A stretch of 64,000 bases of DNA from CAXBBB01 sp963793245 (GCA_963793245.1 CAWBZG010000005.1:372001-436000), one strand, 5' to 3'. Positions 1 to 9,732 are shown, numbered from the stretch's first letter. Made by a program: numbers and translations. Notes: generated from the sequence alone by a model not told the origin.

Positions 1-280
1 CATGCACGGCACGAGCCACTACCTCGGCCTGTGGGTCCACGACGTCGGCGACCGCACGCTGCCTGCAGGAGCCGTCATTACGGTCGAACCCGGCATCTAC
101 ATCAGCCCCGACGTGGCCGTCGATCCTAAATGGTGGAACATCGGCGTCCGCATCGAAGACGACATCCTGATCACGCCCAATGGTCCCGTTAACCTCTCCG
201 CCGCGTCGCCCCGCACTGCCGACGCGCTGGAGGCGCTGATGACCGAGCGCGGCTTGGGCAACCAGAGCGCAGGTAACTGA
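1..280 (+). CDS. pepP: Xaa-Pro aminopeptidase (M24 family), C-terminal fragment
   Basis: This is the 3' end of a gene that begins before the window; about 92 residues are visible. They match the C-terminal part of the pita-bread metallopeptidase fold of aminopeptidase P, which removes an N-terminal residue preceding proline. Visible signatures are HGTSHYLGLWVHDVG (metal-binding His region), the ITVEPGIYI segment carrying a metal-ligand Glu, and GVRIEDDILIT with the second Glu ligand. The NLSA...P ending is typical of the family. The true start cannot be seen. An orphan sorting-domain frame follows about 40 bases downstream. Confidence 0.85.
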   Translation, partial: MHGTSHYLGLWVHDVGDRTLPAGAVITVEPGIYISPDVAVDPKWWNIGVRIEDDILITPNGPVNLSAASPRTADALEALMTERGLGNQSAGN

Positions 281-320
281 CTCAGTCTCTGCGCCTGGGA
301 TCGTCGATTCCGCTGTCGAG

Positions 321-593
321 ATGAGCGACGCCTACCTGTTCGCCGCCCCCCGCCCCAACCCAACTCGCACCTCCGCCCGGTTGTCGCTGGCCGTCCGCGT
401 GGCACAGCACGTCGACGTGTCGGTCTACGACGCGCTCGGACGGCGTGTGCTGACGACGTATGCGGGATCGCTAGAAGCCTCGCAGACCGAGACGGTTCGC
501 GTCGACTCGGGCAGCCTGCCTGCCGGGTTGTACTTCGTGCGCGCCGAGGGCGAGACGTTCGTCGCCACGCGCACGCTGACCGTCGTGCGATAG
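321..593 (+). CDS. Orphan Por/T9SS-type C-terminal sorting domain fragment
   Basis: The 90-residue frame reads as a lone C-terminal sorting domain of the type IX secretion (Por) kind. It has a PNPTRTSARLSLAV opening, a VSVYDALGRRV strand, a SLPAGLYFVRAEG strand pair and a TRTLTVVR end. In the family this module sits at the C-terminus of long secreted proteins, but here no signal peptide or catalytic domain precedes it. The frame stays open upstream into the end of the aminopeptidase gene in a different frame. It could be a remnant of a lost secreted protein, or the true tail of the aminopeptidase separated by an indel. Whether it is translated on its own is doubtful. Confidence 0.5.
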   Translation: MSDAYLFAAPRPNPTRTSARLSLAVRVAQHVDVSVYDALGRRVLTTYAGSLEASQTETVRVDSGSLPAGLYFVRAEGETFVATRTLTVVR

Positions 594-774
594 TCGTCCG
601 ATGTGGTTAATTAAAGCGTCAGCGATGGAAAATGGAGTAGAGGGCGGCTCGCCGAGTCGCCCTCCGTGGGAGAACACCGACATCGGAGCGACGACACCGT
701 CGTCCCGGACGCAGCACGATGCAACCGCCCATGCCCGTCGTTCGTGCCTTTGGCTCCAACCCGCTCTGAACCCG

Positions 775-1584
775 ATGGATCTAAACCGCTACCGCATCGC
801 TCCCGGCACGTCTGTCCGCCTCGCTGACTATGCGACCAAGGAGTCGGACGGAAAGGATGAGGATGCACTCAAAGACGAGTTCAAGGCGCTACGAAAGCGT
901 CTAGCCGAGATGCAGGAGCGGCTTTATGCCGAGCGTAAGCAGTCGCTCCTGCTCGTCTTGCAGGCGATGGACGGCGCAGGCAAGGACTCGACGATTCAGT
1001 CCGTCTTCAGCCGCCTAGGTCCTCAAGGGCTGCGCGTGGCGGCGTTCAAGAAGCCTACCGAGATCGAACTGAGTCACGACTTCTTGTGGCGCGTCCATCA
1101 GCAGGCACCGGCAGCCGGCGAAACGGTCGTATTCAACCGCTCGCATTACGAAGACGTGCTCATTGTCAAGGTGCACGATTGGGTGTCGGGCGAGACGATT
1201 GCAAAGCGATACGACCACATACGCCACTTCGAGGAGTTGCTTTCGGACGCCGGGACACACATCGTAAAGGTGATGCTGCACGTCTCCAAGGACTACCAAC
1301 TCTCGCGGATGCAACGCCGCCTCGACCGGCCTGACAAGAACTGGAAGTTCAACCCAGCCGATTTGGAGGAGCGCAAACTGTGGGATGACTATATGCGCGC
1401 GTTCGAGACAGCGATGGAGCGCACCTCGACCCACTCGGCGCCGTGGCACGTCGTCCCGGCTGAAAACCGTCCGTATCGCGATCTAGTCATCGCCCGCCTG
1501 CTGCTCGACGCCTACCAGTCGCTCGACCCGCAGTATCCCGAGCCGACGTTCGACCCTGAGACGATCACGCTCGACGGCGTCTGA
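775..1584 (+). CDS. ppk2: PPK2-family polyphosphate kinase / polyphosphate:nucleotide phosphotransferase
   Basis: The 269-residue cytoplasmic protein transfers phosphate between polyphosphate and nucleotides. The Walker A loop MDGAGKD is at about residues 65-71 and the Walker B/lid region FNRSHYEDV at about 120-128. The KKPTE and DRPDKNWKF segments are also typical of one-domain PPK2 enzymes. The frame is open from 601, but the ATG at 775 (MDLNRYRI) gives the usual family length and N-terminus, and the earlier part is low-complexity. Which nucleotide it prefers (AMP, ADP or GDP) cannot be read from sequence alone. It appears monocistronic. Confidence 0.9.
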   Translation: MDLNRYRIAPGTSVRLADYATKESDGKDEDALKDEFKALRKRLAEMQERLYAERKQSLLLVLQAMDGAGKDSTIQSVFSRLGPQGLRVAAFKKPTEIELSHDFLWRVHQQAPAAGETVVFNRSHYEDVLIVKVHDWVSGETIAKRYDHIRHFEELLSDAGTHIVKVMLHVSKDYQLSRMQRRLDRPDKNWKFNPADLEERKLWDDYMRAFETAMERTSTHSAPWHVVPAENRPYRDLVIARLLLDAYQSLDPQYPEPTFDPETITLDGV

Positions 1585-1662
1585 TGCACTACATCGAGGG
1601 CGATGCTGCGCCAGCGACCGATTCCCGCACACGCGATGCCGACCTGCGTTCGTTTCATCGGT

Positions 1663-2808
1663 ATGCGATACGTCCTCCTCTTTCTGCTCGCGCTCACCTG
1701 CTCAGGCCTCGCCTCGGCCCAGAGCCAGCGCTCTCTGCTCGACGATCCGACTGTCCGCGCGCGCGCGCAACACGGTTTGGACCGCCTCTACAATGTCGAC
1801 TTCGACGCGGCGGATAGCCTGTTTACCCTTGTGGCCGACGAGCATCCGGATCATCCTATCGGTCCGTTTCTCAAAGCACTGGGGACGTGGTGGCAGATCC
1901 TACTCGACCTCAACGACACCAGCCACGACCAGACGTTCTACGACGAGATGGACATCGTCATCGCCCGCTCGGACGCTCGGCTGCGGCGCAGCCGGTCCGA
2001 CTTCGACGCGCGCTTCTTCAAAGGGGCCGCGCTGGGGTTTCGGGGCCGCTTGCGCTCCAACCGAGGCCAGTACTTGCGCGCCGCGAGGGACGGTCGCGAC
2101 GCGATGGACTACGTGCTGAGCATCGCCGACGCCGACACCAGCCGCGCTGACTTCGGCTTCGGCAAAGGGCTGTACGACTACTACATCGCCGCGACGGGAG
2201 ACCGCTATCCGGCGGCCCGTCCGTTCCTCACCCTCTTTCCCAGCGGCAACAAAGCGCGCGGGCTAGATCTACTCAACCGCACGGCGGACGACGGCACGTT
2301 TCTCAAGACCGAGGCGCACTATTTCCTGATGCAGATCGAGTACCTGTTCGAGAACGATTTTTCGGCAACCCGCGAGCACGTCACGTGGCTGCGCCAGCGC
2401 TACCCCGACAACCCGTTCTTCCATACCGCCGAGGGTCGCATCCTCGCCCGCTGGCACCAGTGGGGCCAAGCCGACGACGTGTGGGCGGACGTACTCAACA
2501 AGCACCTCGCCCGGACGCCCTACTACGGGCGCTCCGCCGCAGAGCAAGCGCTCTACTACCTCGCCCGCTCGCACGCCTCACGCGGCGACTATCGGCAAGC
2601 GCTGGTCCGGTATACCCAACTCGAAACGTACTCCAAAGGCCGTCCGAACCCGAGCTACTTCGCCGTCGTCGGCAGGCTGCGACAGGGCCAGACGTTCGAG
2701 GAGTTGGGCAAAAAGAACGAAGCCGCCGCCCGGTACCGGCAGGTACTCGCGATGCCGGACAAAGGCAGCGCACATGAGAATGCGCGTCGGTATCTGAGCC
2801 AATTGTAA
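1663..2808 (+). CDS. Exported TPR-repeat protein
   Basis: A 381-residue protein with a clear signal peptide (MRYVLLFLLALTCSGLASAQ) that was used to choose the ATG at 1663; the frame is open from 1603. The mature part is alpha-helical with tetratricopeptide-like repeats: an early one around DFDAADSLF and late ones around DYRQALVRYTQLETY and KNEAAARYRQVLAM. Helices in the middle carry conserved aromatic residues. TPR proteins of this type bind other proteins in the periplasm or at the outer membrane. No enzymatic motif is visible and the partner is unknown. The gene ends at a strong hairpin shared with the convergent kgd gene. Confidence 0.75.
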   Translation: MRYVLLFLLALTCSGLASAQSQRSLLDDPTVRARAQHGLDRLYNVDFDAADSLFTLVADEHPDHPIGPFLKALGTWWQILLDLNDTSHDQTFYDEMDIVIARSDARLRRSRSDFDARFFKGAALGFRGRLRSNRGQYLRAARDGRDAMDYVLSIADADTSRADFGFGKGLYDYYIAATGDRYPAARPFLTLFPSGNKARGLDLLNRTADDGTFLKTEAHYFLMQIEYLFENDFSATREHVTWLRQRYPDNPFFHTAEGRILARWHQWGQADDVWADVLNKHLARTPYYGRSAAEQALYYLARSHASRGDYRQALVRYTQLETYSKGRPNPSYFAVVGRLRQGQTFEELGKKNEAAARYRQVLAMPDKGSAHENARRYLSQL

Positions 2809-2830
2809 CCCGTCGAACGATCAAATGCAA

Positions 2831-2863
2831 AAGCCTGACACGTCTCGGAGACCTGTCAGGCTT
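2831..2863. terminator. Bidirectional hairpin terminator between the TPR gene and kgd
   Basis: Perfect 10-base arms AAGCCTGACA (2831-2840) and TGTCAGGCTT (2854-2863) enclose a 13-base loop. It sits between two convergent genes, so it can stop transcription from both sides. Confidence 0.8.
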
Positions 2864-2886
2864 AAGGCTATGAGCAAGGGCCAGAC

Positions 2887-5537
2887 TCAGCCAAGCCCAA
2901 GCGCGTCGTTCACCAGCAGGTTTTGCTCGTAGGCATGCACCTTAGCGCTTCCCGTCGACGGCGAGGCGCTGGCCATGCGTCCGGCATACTGGATGCGTTG
3001 GTTTCCGTCGCGCGTCTCGGCGAGCAGGTCGTCGAACTGGTAGCGAACGTGCTGCCAGGCGCCCATGTTGGCCGACTCCTCCTGGCACCACACAACGTCG
3101 GCGTCGGGATGCGCCTGGAGTTGTTCGCGAATGGCGTCGACGGGGAGCGGATAGATCTGCTCGACGCGTTCGATCGCGACTGATCCTTCGGCTGCGCTAC
3201 CCTCTCGTGCGTTGACCAGATCGTAGTAGACCTTGCCTGAGCAGAACAGCAAACGCTTGGCGCCGCTCGCTACATCAGCGTCCGGGATGAGCGGTTGGAA
3301 CTGACCGTCGGTGAAGTCGGACGGTGCGCTGGTGGCGGCGGGCAACCGCAGCAAGCTCTTGGGACTCATCACGATCAGCGGCTTCCGCGCGTCGCGCTTG
3401 ACCTGGCGGCGCAGTGCGTGGAAGTAGTTGGCCGACGTGGTGAAGTTGGCGACGATCATGTTTTCCTCGGCGCACAACTGCAAGAAGCGCTCGAGACGCG
3501 CCGAGCTGTGCTCCGGCCCCTGCCCTTCGTAGCCGTGCGGCAGCAGCAGCACCAATCCGCTGCGCTGGCCCCACTTCTCTTCGGCAGCCGACAGGAACTG
3601 GTCGTACACGATCTGCGCGCCGTTGGCGAAGTCGCCGAACTGAGCTTCCCAGATCACCAGAGCGCTCGGATCGGCGACGCTGTAGCCGTACTCGAACGCG
3701 CACGCGGCGTACTCACTCAGCAGGCTGTCGTACACGAGCAGTTTGGCCTGCTCGTCTTGCACGTGGTTGAGCGGGATGTACTCGCCGCCCGTCGTCTGAT
3801 CGTAGAGCACGCTGTGACGGTGCGAGAACGTACCCCGTCGGCTGTCTTGACCGGCGAGGCGAATCGTCGTGCCCTCGGTGAGCAGCGTGCCGAATGCCAA
3901 TGCTTCGCCAAAACCCCAGTCGATTTTTCCGGAGTCGAACAGATCCTGGCGTTTGCTGAACTGCCGGTCGAGCTTGCGGTGGATGTCGAAATCGTCCGGC
4001 TTGCGCATCAGCGCGTCGACAACCGATTGGAGTGCGGGCAGCGTCGCCGACGTGTCGACTTCTTCGAGCGATGCACGGGCGGCTTTGCGCTCGGCACGGC
4101 GCGCCAGCGCGCTGTCGGGCGTCTTTTCGAGCAGGTCGCGCGTGCGGACGAACGCCTCGTTGAGTTCGTCGCGGTACGAGTCCATCAACTGCTCGGCCTT
4201 CTCGGGCGTCATCTCGCCGCGTTTGACCAGGCTCTCGGTGTAGAGCTTCCGAATCGAACGCTTGGCTTCGATCTTGGCATAGAGGATCGGCTGCGTATAG
4301 GTCGGCTCGTCGCCCTCGTTGTGCCCATGAACTCGGTAGCACAGCAGGTCGATCACGACGTCTTTGTTGAACACCTGACGGTAGTCGAGCGCCAGCCGCA
4401 TTACGCGCACGCACGCTTCGGGATCGTCGCCGTTGACGTGGAAGACGGGCGCCTGAATCGTACGCGCCACATCGGTCGCATAGGTCGACGAACGCGCATC
4501 GGCTGGCGATGTCGTGAAGCCGATCTGGTTGTTGATGACCAGGTGCAGCGTGCCGCCGGTTTTGTATCCCCGCAGCAGGCTCATGTTGAGCGTTTCGCCG
4601 ACGACGCCCTGCCCCGCGAACGCCGCGTCGCCGTGGATAAGCAGCGGAATGACGGCGTCGAGATAGTCGCCGCCTGGAGCGTCCTTCTTGGCCTGACGCA
4701 ACAGCGCTTGCTTGGCCCGCACCATGCCCTCGACGATGGGATTGACGGCCTCCAGGTGACTCGGGTTGCTCGCCAGCGACAGATGGACCGTCGCACCAGA
4801 CGGCGACGTGTGCGTGCCGGACGTGCCCAGGTGGTACTTCACGTCGCCCGATCCCTGCGCCTGATCCGGGTCGAGTGAACCTTCGAACTCGTTGAAGATG
4901 CGCTCGTACGGCTTGCCCATGATGTTGGCGAGCACGTTGAGCCGTCCCCTATGCGCCATGCCGATGACGACTTCGTTGACCTCCTGATCGGCGGCGTCGC
5001 TCAGGACGGCGTCGAGCATCGGGATCATCGTTTCGGCGCCTTCGAGCGAGAAGCGTTTGTGTCCGATGTACTTGGTGTGCAAGAAGCGCTCGAACGCCTC
5101 GCCGCTGTTGAGCTTGCTCAAGATGCGCTCCTTGTCGCTCGGCGAAATCGGATCGGCGAAGCGTGTCGGCTCGATCCGCTCCTGCAGCCAGCGCTTTTCG
5201 GTCGGATCGGCGATGTGCATGTACTCAACACCGACTTTGCGCGTGTACGTTTCGCGCAGCGTGTCGAGGATGTCGCGCAGCTTCATCTTGGGCATCCCGC
5301 TCAACTCGCTCGTCAGGAAGTGGCGGTCCAAGTCCCAGACGGTCAGGCCGTAGAAGGCGGGATCGAGTTCGGGATGCTCCGTCCGGTCGTAGCCCAGCGG
5401 GTTGACGTTCGCGTTGAGGTGTCCACGCACGCGGTAGGCGCGGATCAGCGCGAGCACACTGGCCTGCTTTTTGGCCTGCGCCTCGCTCGCGATCTTCTGG
5501 GCCGAACGCTGGAGCCGAGTCGCTGCCGGGACGATAC
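2887..5537 (-). CDS. kgd: 2-oxoglutarate dehydrogenase/decarboxylase, E1 half (part 2 of frameshifted kgd)
   Basis: The thiamine-diphosphate-dependent E1 half, about 880 residues from the break. It decarboxylates 2-oxoglutarate in the TCA cycle. Visible family motifs are AYRVRGHLNANVNPLG at its start, MAHRGRLNVLANI, HGDAAFAGQGVVGETLN (ThDP/Mg region), NNQIGFTT, YRVHGHNEGDEP, and LPHGYEGQGPEHSSARLERF near the C-terminus. The frame is read through from about 5537, upstream of the first ATG at 5457, because AQKIASEAQAKKQASV is a coherent linker. The part encoding the E2-like domain lies upstream in the other frame. The two parts together match single-chain E2-E1 proteins of the mycobacterial Kgd type. 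Confidence 0.9.
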
Positions 5538-6613
5538 GGGAAGTAGGGAATCCCCAGCGCCTCGAACACGCGGTCGTAGAACTGGTCGTCGCCCGTCAGC
5601 AAGGCGACGGCTTTGGCGAGGAACGCCCCGCTCTCGGCCCCCTGAATCACGCGGTGATCGTACGTCGACGTCATCGTCATGACCATGCTCAGGCCCGTCC
5701 GCGCGACAACGTCAGGCGGCAGCGCTTGGTACTCGGGCGGGTAGCCGATCGAGCCGACGCCGATGATGACTGCCTGCCCGTCCATCAGGCGTGGGACCGA
5801 CAGATCCGTGCCGATCATACCGGGGTTGGTGATGCTGGCCGTCGTGCCCTGGAAGTCGTCGAGCGTGAGCTTACCGCCGCGGGCACGTCGTACGATGTCG
5901 TTGTAGGCGCCCAGAAGCTGCGCAAAGTCTTTCTCCTCAGCGCCCTTGATGTTGGGCACGAGCAGCGTCCGCTTACCCCGCTTCTCGACGTCGATGGCGA
6001 GGCCGAGGTTGACGTGCTCGGGAATCGCGTGGAAGCCGTTGCCTTCGCCATCCTCGTAGTACGACGTGTTGACGTTCGGCTCGGCCTTGAGCGCTTCGAC
6101 GACCGCGTAGGCAATCAGGTGCGTGAACGACACCTTGTCGCCGCCGACCAAGCGCTGGTAGTCGTTGATAAGCTTGCGGTTTTCGGCCATGAGCTTGACC
6201 GGAAACGTGCGGACGCTCGTCGCTGTCGGCACGGCCGTACTCTCCTGCATGTTCGTCGCGATCGCCGCCGATGCGCCGCGCAGCGGGTTCAACTCCGCGC
6301 CAGCGGGAGCCGGACGTGCGGGCTTGGCAGGTTTCGCCTCAGGCGCCTTCGCCGACGCCCCATTGGATGCCGGAGCTTGCGGCTTGGGCTGAGGGGCCGG
6401 CTGCGCAGGACGCGCCGCAGCACCATCGCCCGCTGATGTGGCTACAGGCTTCTGCGCGACTTGCGCACGCGCCTGAACACCGGTTACGAACGACGCATCG
6501 GGCGTGTAGTCGGCGAAAAACTCGCGCCAGGACTCGCTGACGCTATTGGGGTCTTCGAGATACTGGCGGTAGTACTCTTCGATGTATCCGGTGTTGAAAC
6601 CAAGTGCGCTCAC
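5538..6613 (-). CDS. kgd: 2-oxoglutarate dehydrogenase, N-terminal and E2-like half (part 1 of frameshifted kgd)
   Basis: About 358 coherent residues. They open with the short E1-type N-terminal helix (GYIEEYYRQYLEDPNSVSES), then an Ala/Pro/Lys-rich linker at about residues 45-105. Next comes a dihydrolipoamide succinyltransferase catalytic domain ending in TYDHRVIQGAESGAFLAKAV, which holds the DHR catalytic motif. No lipoyl domain is present, as in mycobacterial Kgd, so a separate lipoyl protein would have to supply the lipoyl group. After PYFP the frame runs into nonsense, while the E1 reading continues one base over. The likely cause is a one-base gain in the GGG at 5538-5540 (plus strand). 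Restored length is about 1,241 residues. Confidence 0.85.
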
Positions 6614-6897
6614 GGGGACGGGCGGTGTCTGATAGAAGGCGGAACGGCATCAACGATACGCCCGCATGGAAGGATTCGCGCATTTCTGCCGCAATCGCTC
6701 GGGGCCGACATGCGCCCTCACCCTGCTCTCGGGCAGCACGCCGCCTGCGTCTGGCCCAGCGCGTCGCTGCCCCACTGTTCAGCGAACTCAGGGCCTTGGT
6801 CACGCTGCTCTACTTTACGCAAATGGGCGCTTCGAGGAGACTTCTGGGTCCCAAATCGGGGACCGGGACGACAGAATGAAACCCAAGAAGAGCCTCT

Positions 6898-7869
6898 TCA
6901 GAGTTCGCACACCTCGCTCGACAGACGGATTGCGTCTTCCCCCCACTCGTCGACGAGTCCGGGCATGACGGCACACAGCGTGCGAGGTTTGGCGCACTGG
7001 GCGCCGGGGCCGGGAAGCGTGATGAACTCGGATGCGCTGCGGCCCCTGGAAGAGTGCGCGCGGGCAATCAAAACGTAGCGCAAATAGGCGTTGGCCATCG
7101 TGCGGTCGCCCTCGCAGGCGCGATCAGCCAGGTGGTCGAGGCGCAAGTCCGACGCATACCGAAGCGTCCGGTTGGAGGCGAACGCGCGGCGCTGCTGACC
7201 GTACTCGGCGAGGTTGGCGGGCAGCGAGGCGAGTAAGTCGCGCTCGGCTGATGCTCCGCTGGGCTGACGCGTCCGGGTCCATTGGGCAAGCACACGGCGG
7301 GCGACGTCGAGTTTGGTCCGCTGGCACGTCTGATCAAGCCGCTCCATCGCGTCGACGCCGCGCGTTTCGACGAGTTGCTCGTACGCTTTGCAAAACACAT
7401 CAGGTTCGGCGCAATCGGGATCGATGTCTGGGCGGTCGACGCCGTTGCGGTCGAAGTAGGCCGCTGCTTCCTCGCCTTCGACGAATAGGCCGTAGACCAG
7501 CAGCGCCCGCGCCATAGCCTCGCTGCCCGAGCAGGCCCGCTCCTCGACGTACTCCAATCGGCGCGCATAGGCGTTGGCCAGCGGAGTTTCCAAGGCGGCG
7601 CCGTCGGCAAAAACGGCTTGCTGCATGCTCCACTCGCGCGAGATCTGCGGCATCGACGCCAGCAGCAACGTATCGCTGATCGACCCGACGCTGATTGAGT
7701 CGAGCGCCGAACGCGCAATTTCGAGACGCGATGGTGGCTCTGGCTCCTGCACGACCGGCGCTTCATCCGGCACGGACGCCGCATCGATGGCGTCCGCTTC
7801 CGACCCGCATCCCCAGCAGGCGATGCACAGCATGCACACGCAAAGCAGTCGGAGGGCAGATGGGATCAC
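6898..7869 (-). CDS. Exported Cys-containing lipoprotein of unknown function
   Basis: A protein of about 323 residues with a hydrophobic start and lipobox-like end (LCIACWGC), so probably a lipoprotein. The frame is open to a TTG at 7935, but that codon lies against the rpoD terminator hairpin. I therefore prefer the GTG at 7869 (VIPSALRLL), with the ATG near 7830 as alternative. The mature part is helical, with two similar halves that each contain an alanine-rich YxxRLxYxExRACxGS-like or LRLDHLADRACEGDRTMANAYLRY stretch and several paired cysteines (RACSG, DPDCAEPDVFC, RACEG, QCAKPRTLC). This suggests an internal duplication with disulfides. I do not recognise the family. Confidence 0.6.
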   Translation of the reverse strand: MIPSALRLLCVCMLCIACWGCGSEADAIDAASVPDEAPVVQEPEPPSRLEIARSALDSISVGSISDTLLLASMPQISREWSMQQAVFADGAALETPLANAYARRLEYVEERACSGSEAMARALLVYGLFVEGEEAAAYFDRNGVDRPDIDPDCAEPDVFCKAYEQLVETRGVDAMERLDQTCQRTKLDVARRVLAQWTRTRQPSGASAERDLLASLPANLAEYGQQRRAFASNRTLRYASDLRLDHLADRACEGDRTMANAYLRYVLIARAHSSRGRSASEFITLPGPGAQCAKPRTLCAVMPGLVDEWGEDAIRLSSEVCEL

Positions 7870-7939
7870 AGGAAAACGGAGAGTAGGAGCCGTAGAACCA
7901 AAAGTACGCTCTCCCCGCTCACGTCTGCATCCCAAACGA

Positions 7940-7973
7940 AAACCGCCCCCCGACCAGTGTCGAAGAGCGGTTT
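7940..7973 (-). terminator. Rho-independent terminator downstream of rpoD
   Basis: Arms AAACCGC (7940-7946) and GCGGTTT (7967-7973). On the minus strand the second arm is followed by a T-containing tail (TTTTCGTTT). It lies 50 bases after the rpoD stop codon. Confidence 0.6.
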
Positions 7974-8024
7974 CTAAAAAGCTTTCCCGGAGCGCCTATC
8001 GTGCCTAGGAAATGAGGCGAACCC

Positions 8025-8864
8025 TTAGCCGATGTGCATTTGGAGTTCTTCGCGGCGGTGACGCTGGCGGAGTTTGCGCAGCGCTTTCTCCTTGATTTGG
8101 CGCACGCGTTCGCGCGTCAGGTTGAAGTGCTGGCCGATCTCTTCGAGCGTAAGCGGATGCTCACGACCGATGCCGAAGTAGAGGCGTGTGATCTCCGCCT
8201 CGCGCTCGTGCAATCCGCCCAGTGCGCGTTCGATGTCGATTTTGAGCGACTCACCGAGTAGCACTTCGTCCGGTGCGATCTCGTCGCCATCGGGAAGTAC
8301 GTCGAGCAGGCTGTTGTCGTCGTCGTCGTTGAACGGAGCGTCCATCGAGAGGTGGCGCCCTGTGTGCTGCATCGCCTCGCGGACCTTCTCGACGTCGATT
8401 TCGAGTTCGTCGGCGAGTTCTTGGATCGTGGCCGTGCGTTCGTGGCGCTGCGACAACTTGCTGCCGATCTTACGAATCTTGCTGATCGTGCCGATGCGGT
8501 TGAGCGGCAGGCGAACGACGCGGCTTTGCTCGGCGAGCGCTTGCAGAATGGCCTGACGAATCCACCAGACGGCGTACGAGATAAACTTGAAGCCGCGCGT
8601 CTCGTCGAAGCGCTGGGCGGCTTTGATCAAGCCGTAGTTGCCCTCGTTGATCAGGTCGGCGAGGGTCAGGCCTTGACCCTGATACTTCTTGGCGACCGAT
8701 ACGACGAAGCGCAGGTTGGCGCGCGTGAGCTTGTGGAGCGCTTCCTGATCGCCTTGCTTGATACGCTGTGCAAGGTCGACCTCCTCGGCCGGTTTGAGAA
8801 GCGCAATCTGACCGATCTCTTGGAGATACTGATCGAGCATTCGCTGCTGGCGGGGGACGTACAT
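8025..8864 (-). CDS. rpoD: Primary RNA polymerase sigma factor, Bacteroidota type
   Basis: A 279-residue sigma-70 factor without the long region 1.1 of proteobacterial RpoD, matching the short primary sigma factors of Bacteroidota/Rhodothermota. Region 1.2 is LDQYLQEIGQIALLKPAEE. Region 2 runs through NLRFVVSVAKKYQGQGL, DLINEGNYGLIKAAQRFD and FKFISYAVWWIRQAI. Region 3 follows the linker VVRLPLNRIG. Region 4 is the helix-turn-helix LTLEEIGQHFNLTRERVRQI. It directs core polymerase to housekeeping promoters. The start at 8864 adds a few residues (MYVPRQQR) before the conserved MLDQYL; the ATG at 8840 is an alternative. It appears monocistronic, with its own terminator. Confidence 0.93.
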   Translation of the reverse strand: MYVPRQQRMLDQYLQEIGQIALLKPAEEVDLAQRIKQGDQEALHKLTRANLRFVVSVAKKYQGQGLTLADLINEGNYGLIKAAQRFDETRGFKFISYAVWWIRQAILQALAEQSRVVRLPLNRIGTISKIRKIGSKLSQRHERTATIQELADELEIDVEKVREAMQHTGRHLSMDAPFNDDDDNSLLDVLPDGDEIAPDEVLLGESLKIDIERALGGLHEREAEITRLYFGIGREHPLTLEEIGQHFNLTRERVRQIKEKALRKLRQRHRREELQMHIG

Positions 8865-9207
8865 TCGCTACGGTAGGTATGGTGTGACAGTGCGCGGAGG
8901 GAGCGTCGCGCGGACGTGAGGCGGCTTGGGAGAGTGTCCGTGCCACGCATGGAATAACGAGGCGGTTCCACTGTCTCTTGCGCGCAAACCGTCGCAACCG
9001 TCGTATTATCGCAGGCTTGCGTCTTGGCAGCTCCGTCAGCCGGAAGCTCTTCGGGATAAACGGACTATCCCCCGCCGACGCTCCTTCACCGCGCGATACC
9101 CATAGGCTCCGGGTAGGGTTCGCACGAGCGCGAGTGCTCACGCAAAGAAGGCTCCCCCGCCGCAGCGGTTTGGAGAAGCCTTCGAAGCTGTACTAAAGTG
9201 TGCCGTG
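8865..9207. other. Intergenic region upstream of rpoD
   Basis: 343 bases between the rpoD start and the stop of the next minus-strand gene. Apart from the hairpin at 9147-9183 I see no open frame with coding character. The rpoD promoter must lie here, but no clear TAnnTTTG-type Bacteroidota -7 box stands out. Confidence 0.5.
9147..9183 (-). terminator. Hairpin terminator of the 9208-9666 gene
   Basis: Arms GAAGGCT (9147-9153) and AGCCTTC (9177-9183). On the minus strand the hairpin is followed by TTTGCG, so the T-tract is weak. It lies 25 bases after the stop codon of the minus-strand gene. Confidence 0.5.
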
Positions 9208-9666
9208 TTAGCGTCCGCTCATCAGGTCATCGGCCTGTTCGTGGTTCAGCACCTTCCACGAGGGCGTCGACAGGTTGCCCGACTTGGTGCGGCGAAAACG
9301 GGCTTGTAGCACGATTTCCTTTCCACCTTCAGCGCCCTCGTAGGCCGCAGCGCCCCAGCGCACGATCCACGTTACGCCAGCGGGATCTAAGTCGTGCATG
9401 CGCCCCACCTGCTCAGCAACGTAGCGCAGATCGTCGACGACCGAGGGACCCTCGTTGTCTGCGCGCTCGGTCAATACGGCAACGTGCGGACGGTCCTCAT
9501 CGCCCGACAGGTCGCGGTGGATTGAGAGGTCGCACTGGGCGGCGCGTCCGTATTCCTGCCAGGTGAATGGGGCGTCGTCAAACGTCGGCTGGGCGAGCTG
9601 GGCCGATGCCGGGGCGAGCAGAAACAACAGCGAAACGAGCAGGAGGAGGGTGAGGACGAGACGCAT
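9208..9666 (-). CDS. Small exported protein of unknown function
   Basis: A 152-residue protein with a signal peptide (MRLVLTLLLLVSLLFLLAPASA). The mature domain is soluble and mixed alpha/beta, with two cysteines at most and a conserved-looking core (DDLRYVAEQVGRMHDLDPAGV, then WIVRWGAAAYEG). I do not recognise the family. It is divergent from the alkaline phosphatase gene. A motif starting about 35 bases upstream of its start recurs upstream of radC (see the element at 9702-9732). Confidence 0.6.
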   Translation of the reverse strand: MRLVLTLLLLVSLLFLLAPASAQLAQPTFDDAPFTWQEYGRAAQCDLSIHRDLSGDEDRPHVAVLTERADNEGPSVVDDLRYVAEQVGRMHDLDPAGVTWIVRWGAAAYEGAEGGKEIVLQARFRRTKSGNLSTPSWKVLNHEQADDLMSGR

Positions 9667-9701
9667 GACAGAGGCTGGTTGGTGTGCGGGGCGGACGTGG
9701 A

Positions 9702-9732
9702 GCTAGACCCACCAGACCGCCGAGCGTAACCT
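9702..9732 (-). promoter_or_regulatory. Two-box promoter-like element, copy 1
   Basis: Read on the minus strand, boxes TTACGC and TCTAGC are separated by 16 bases and embedded in a longer match with the element upstream of radC. It lies 35 bases before the start codon of the 9208-9666 gene, where a promoter would be expected. Function is inferred from position and recurrence only. Confidence 0.4.

Noticed and set aside
3295..4878. Long plus-strand open frame of 527 codons opposite kgd E1
   Set aside because: It lies antisense to a clear E1 gene with family motifs; its Arg/Val-rich composition is typical of antisense frames in GC-rich DNA.
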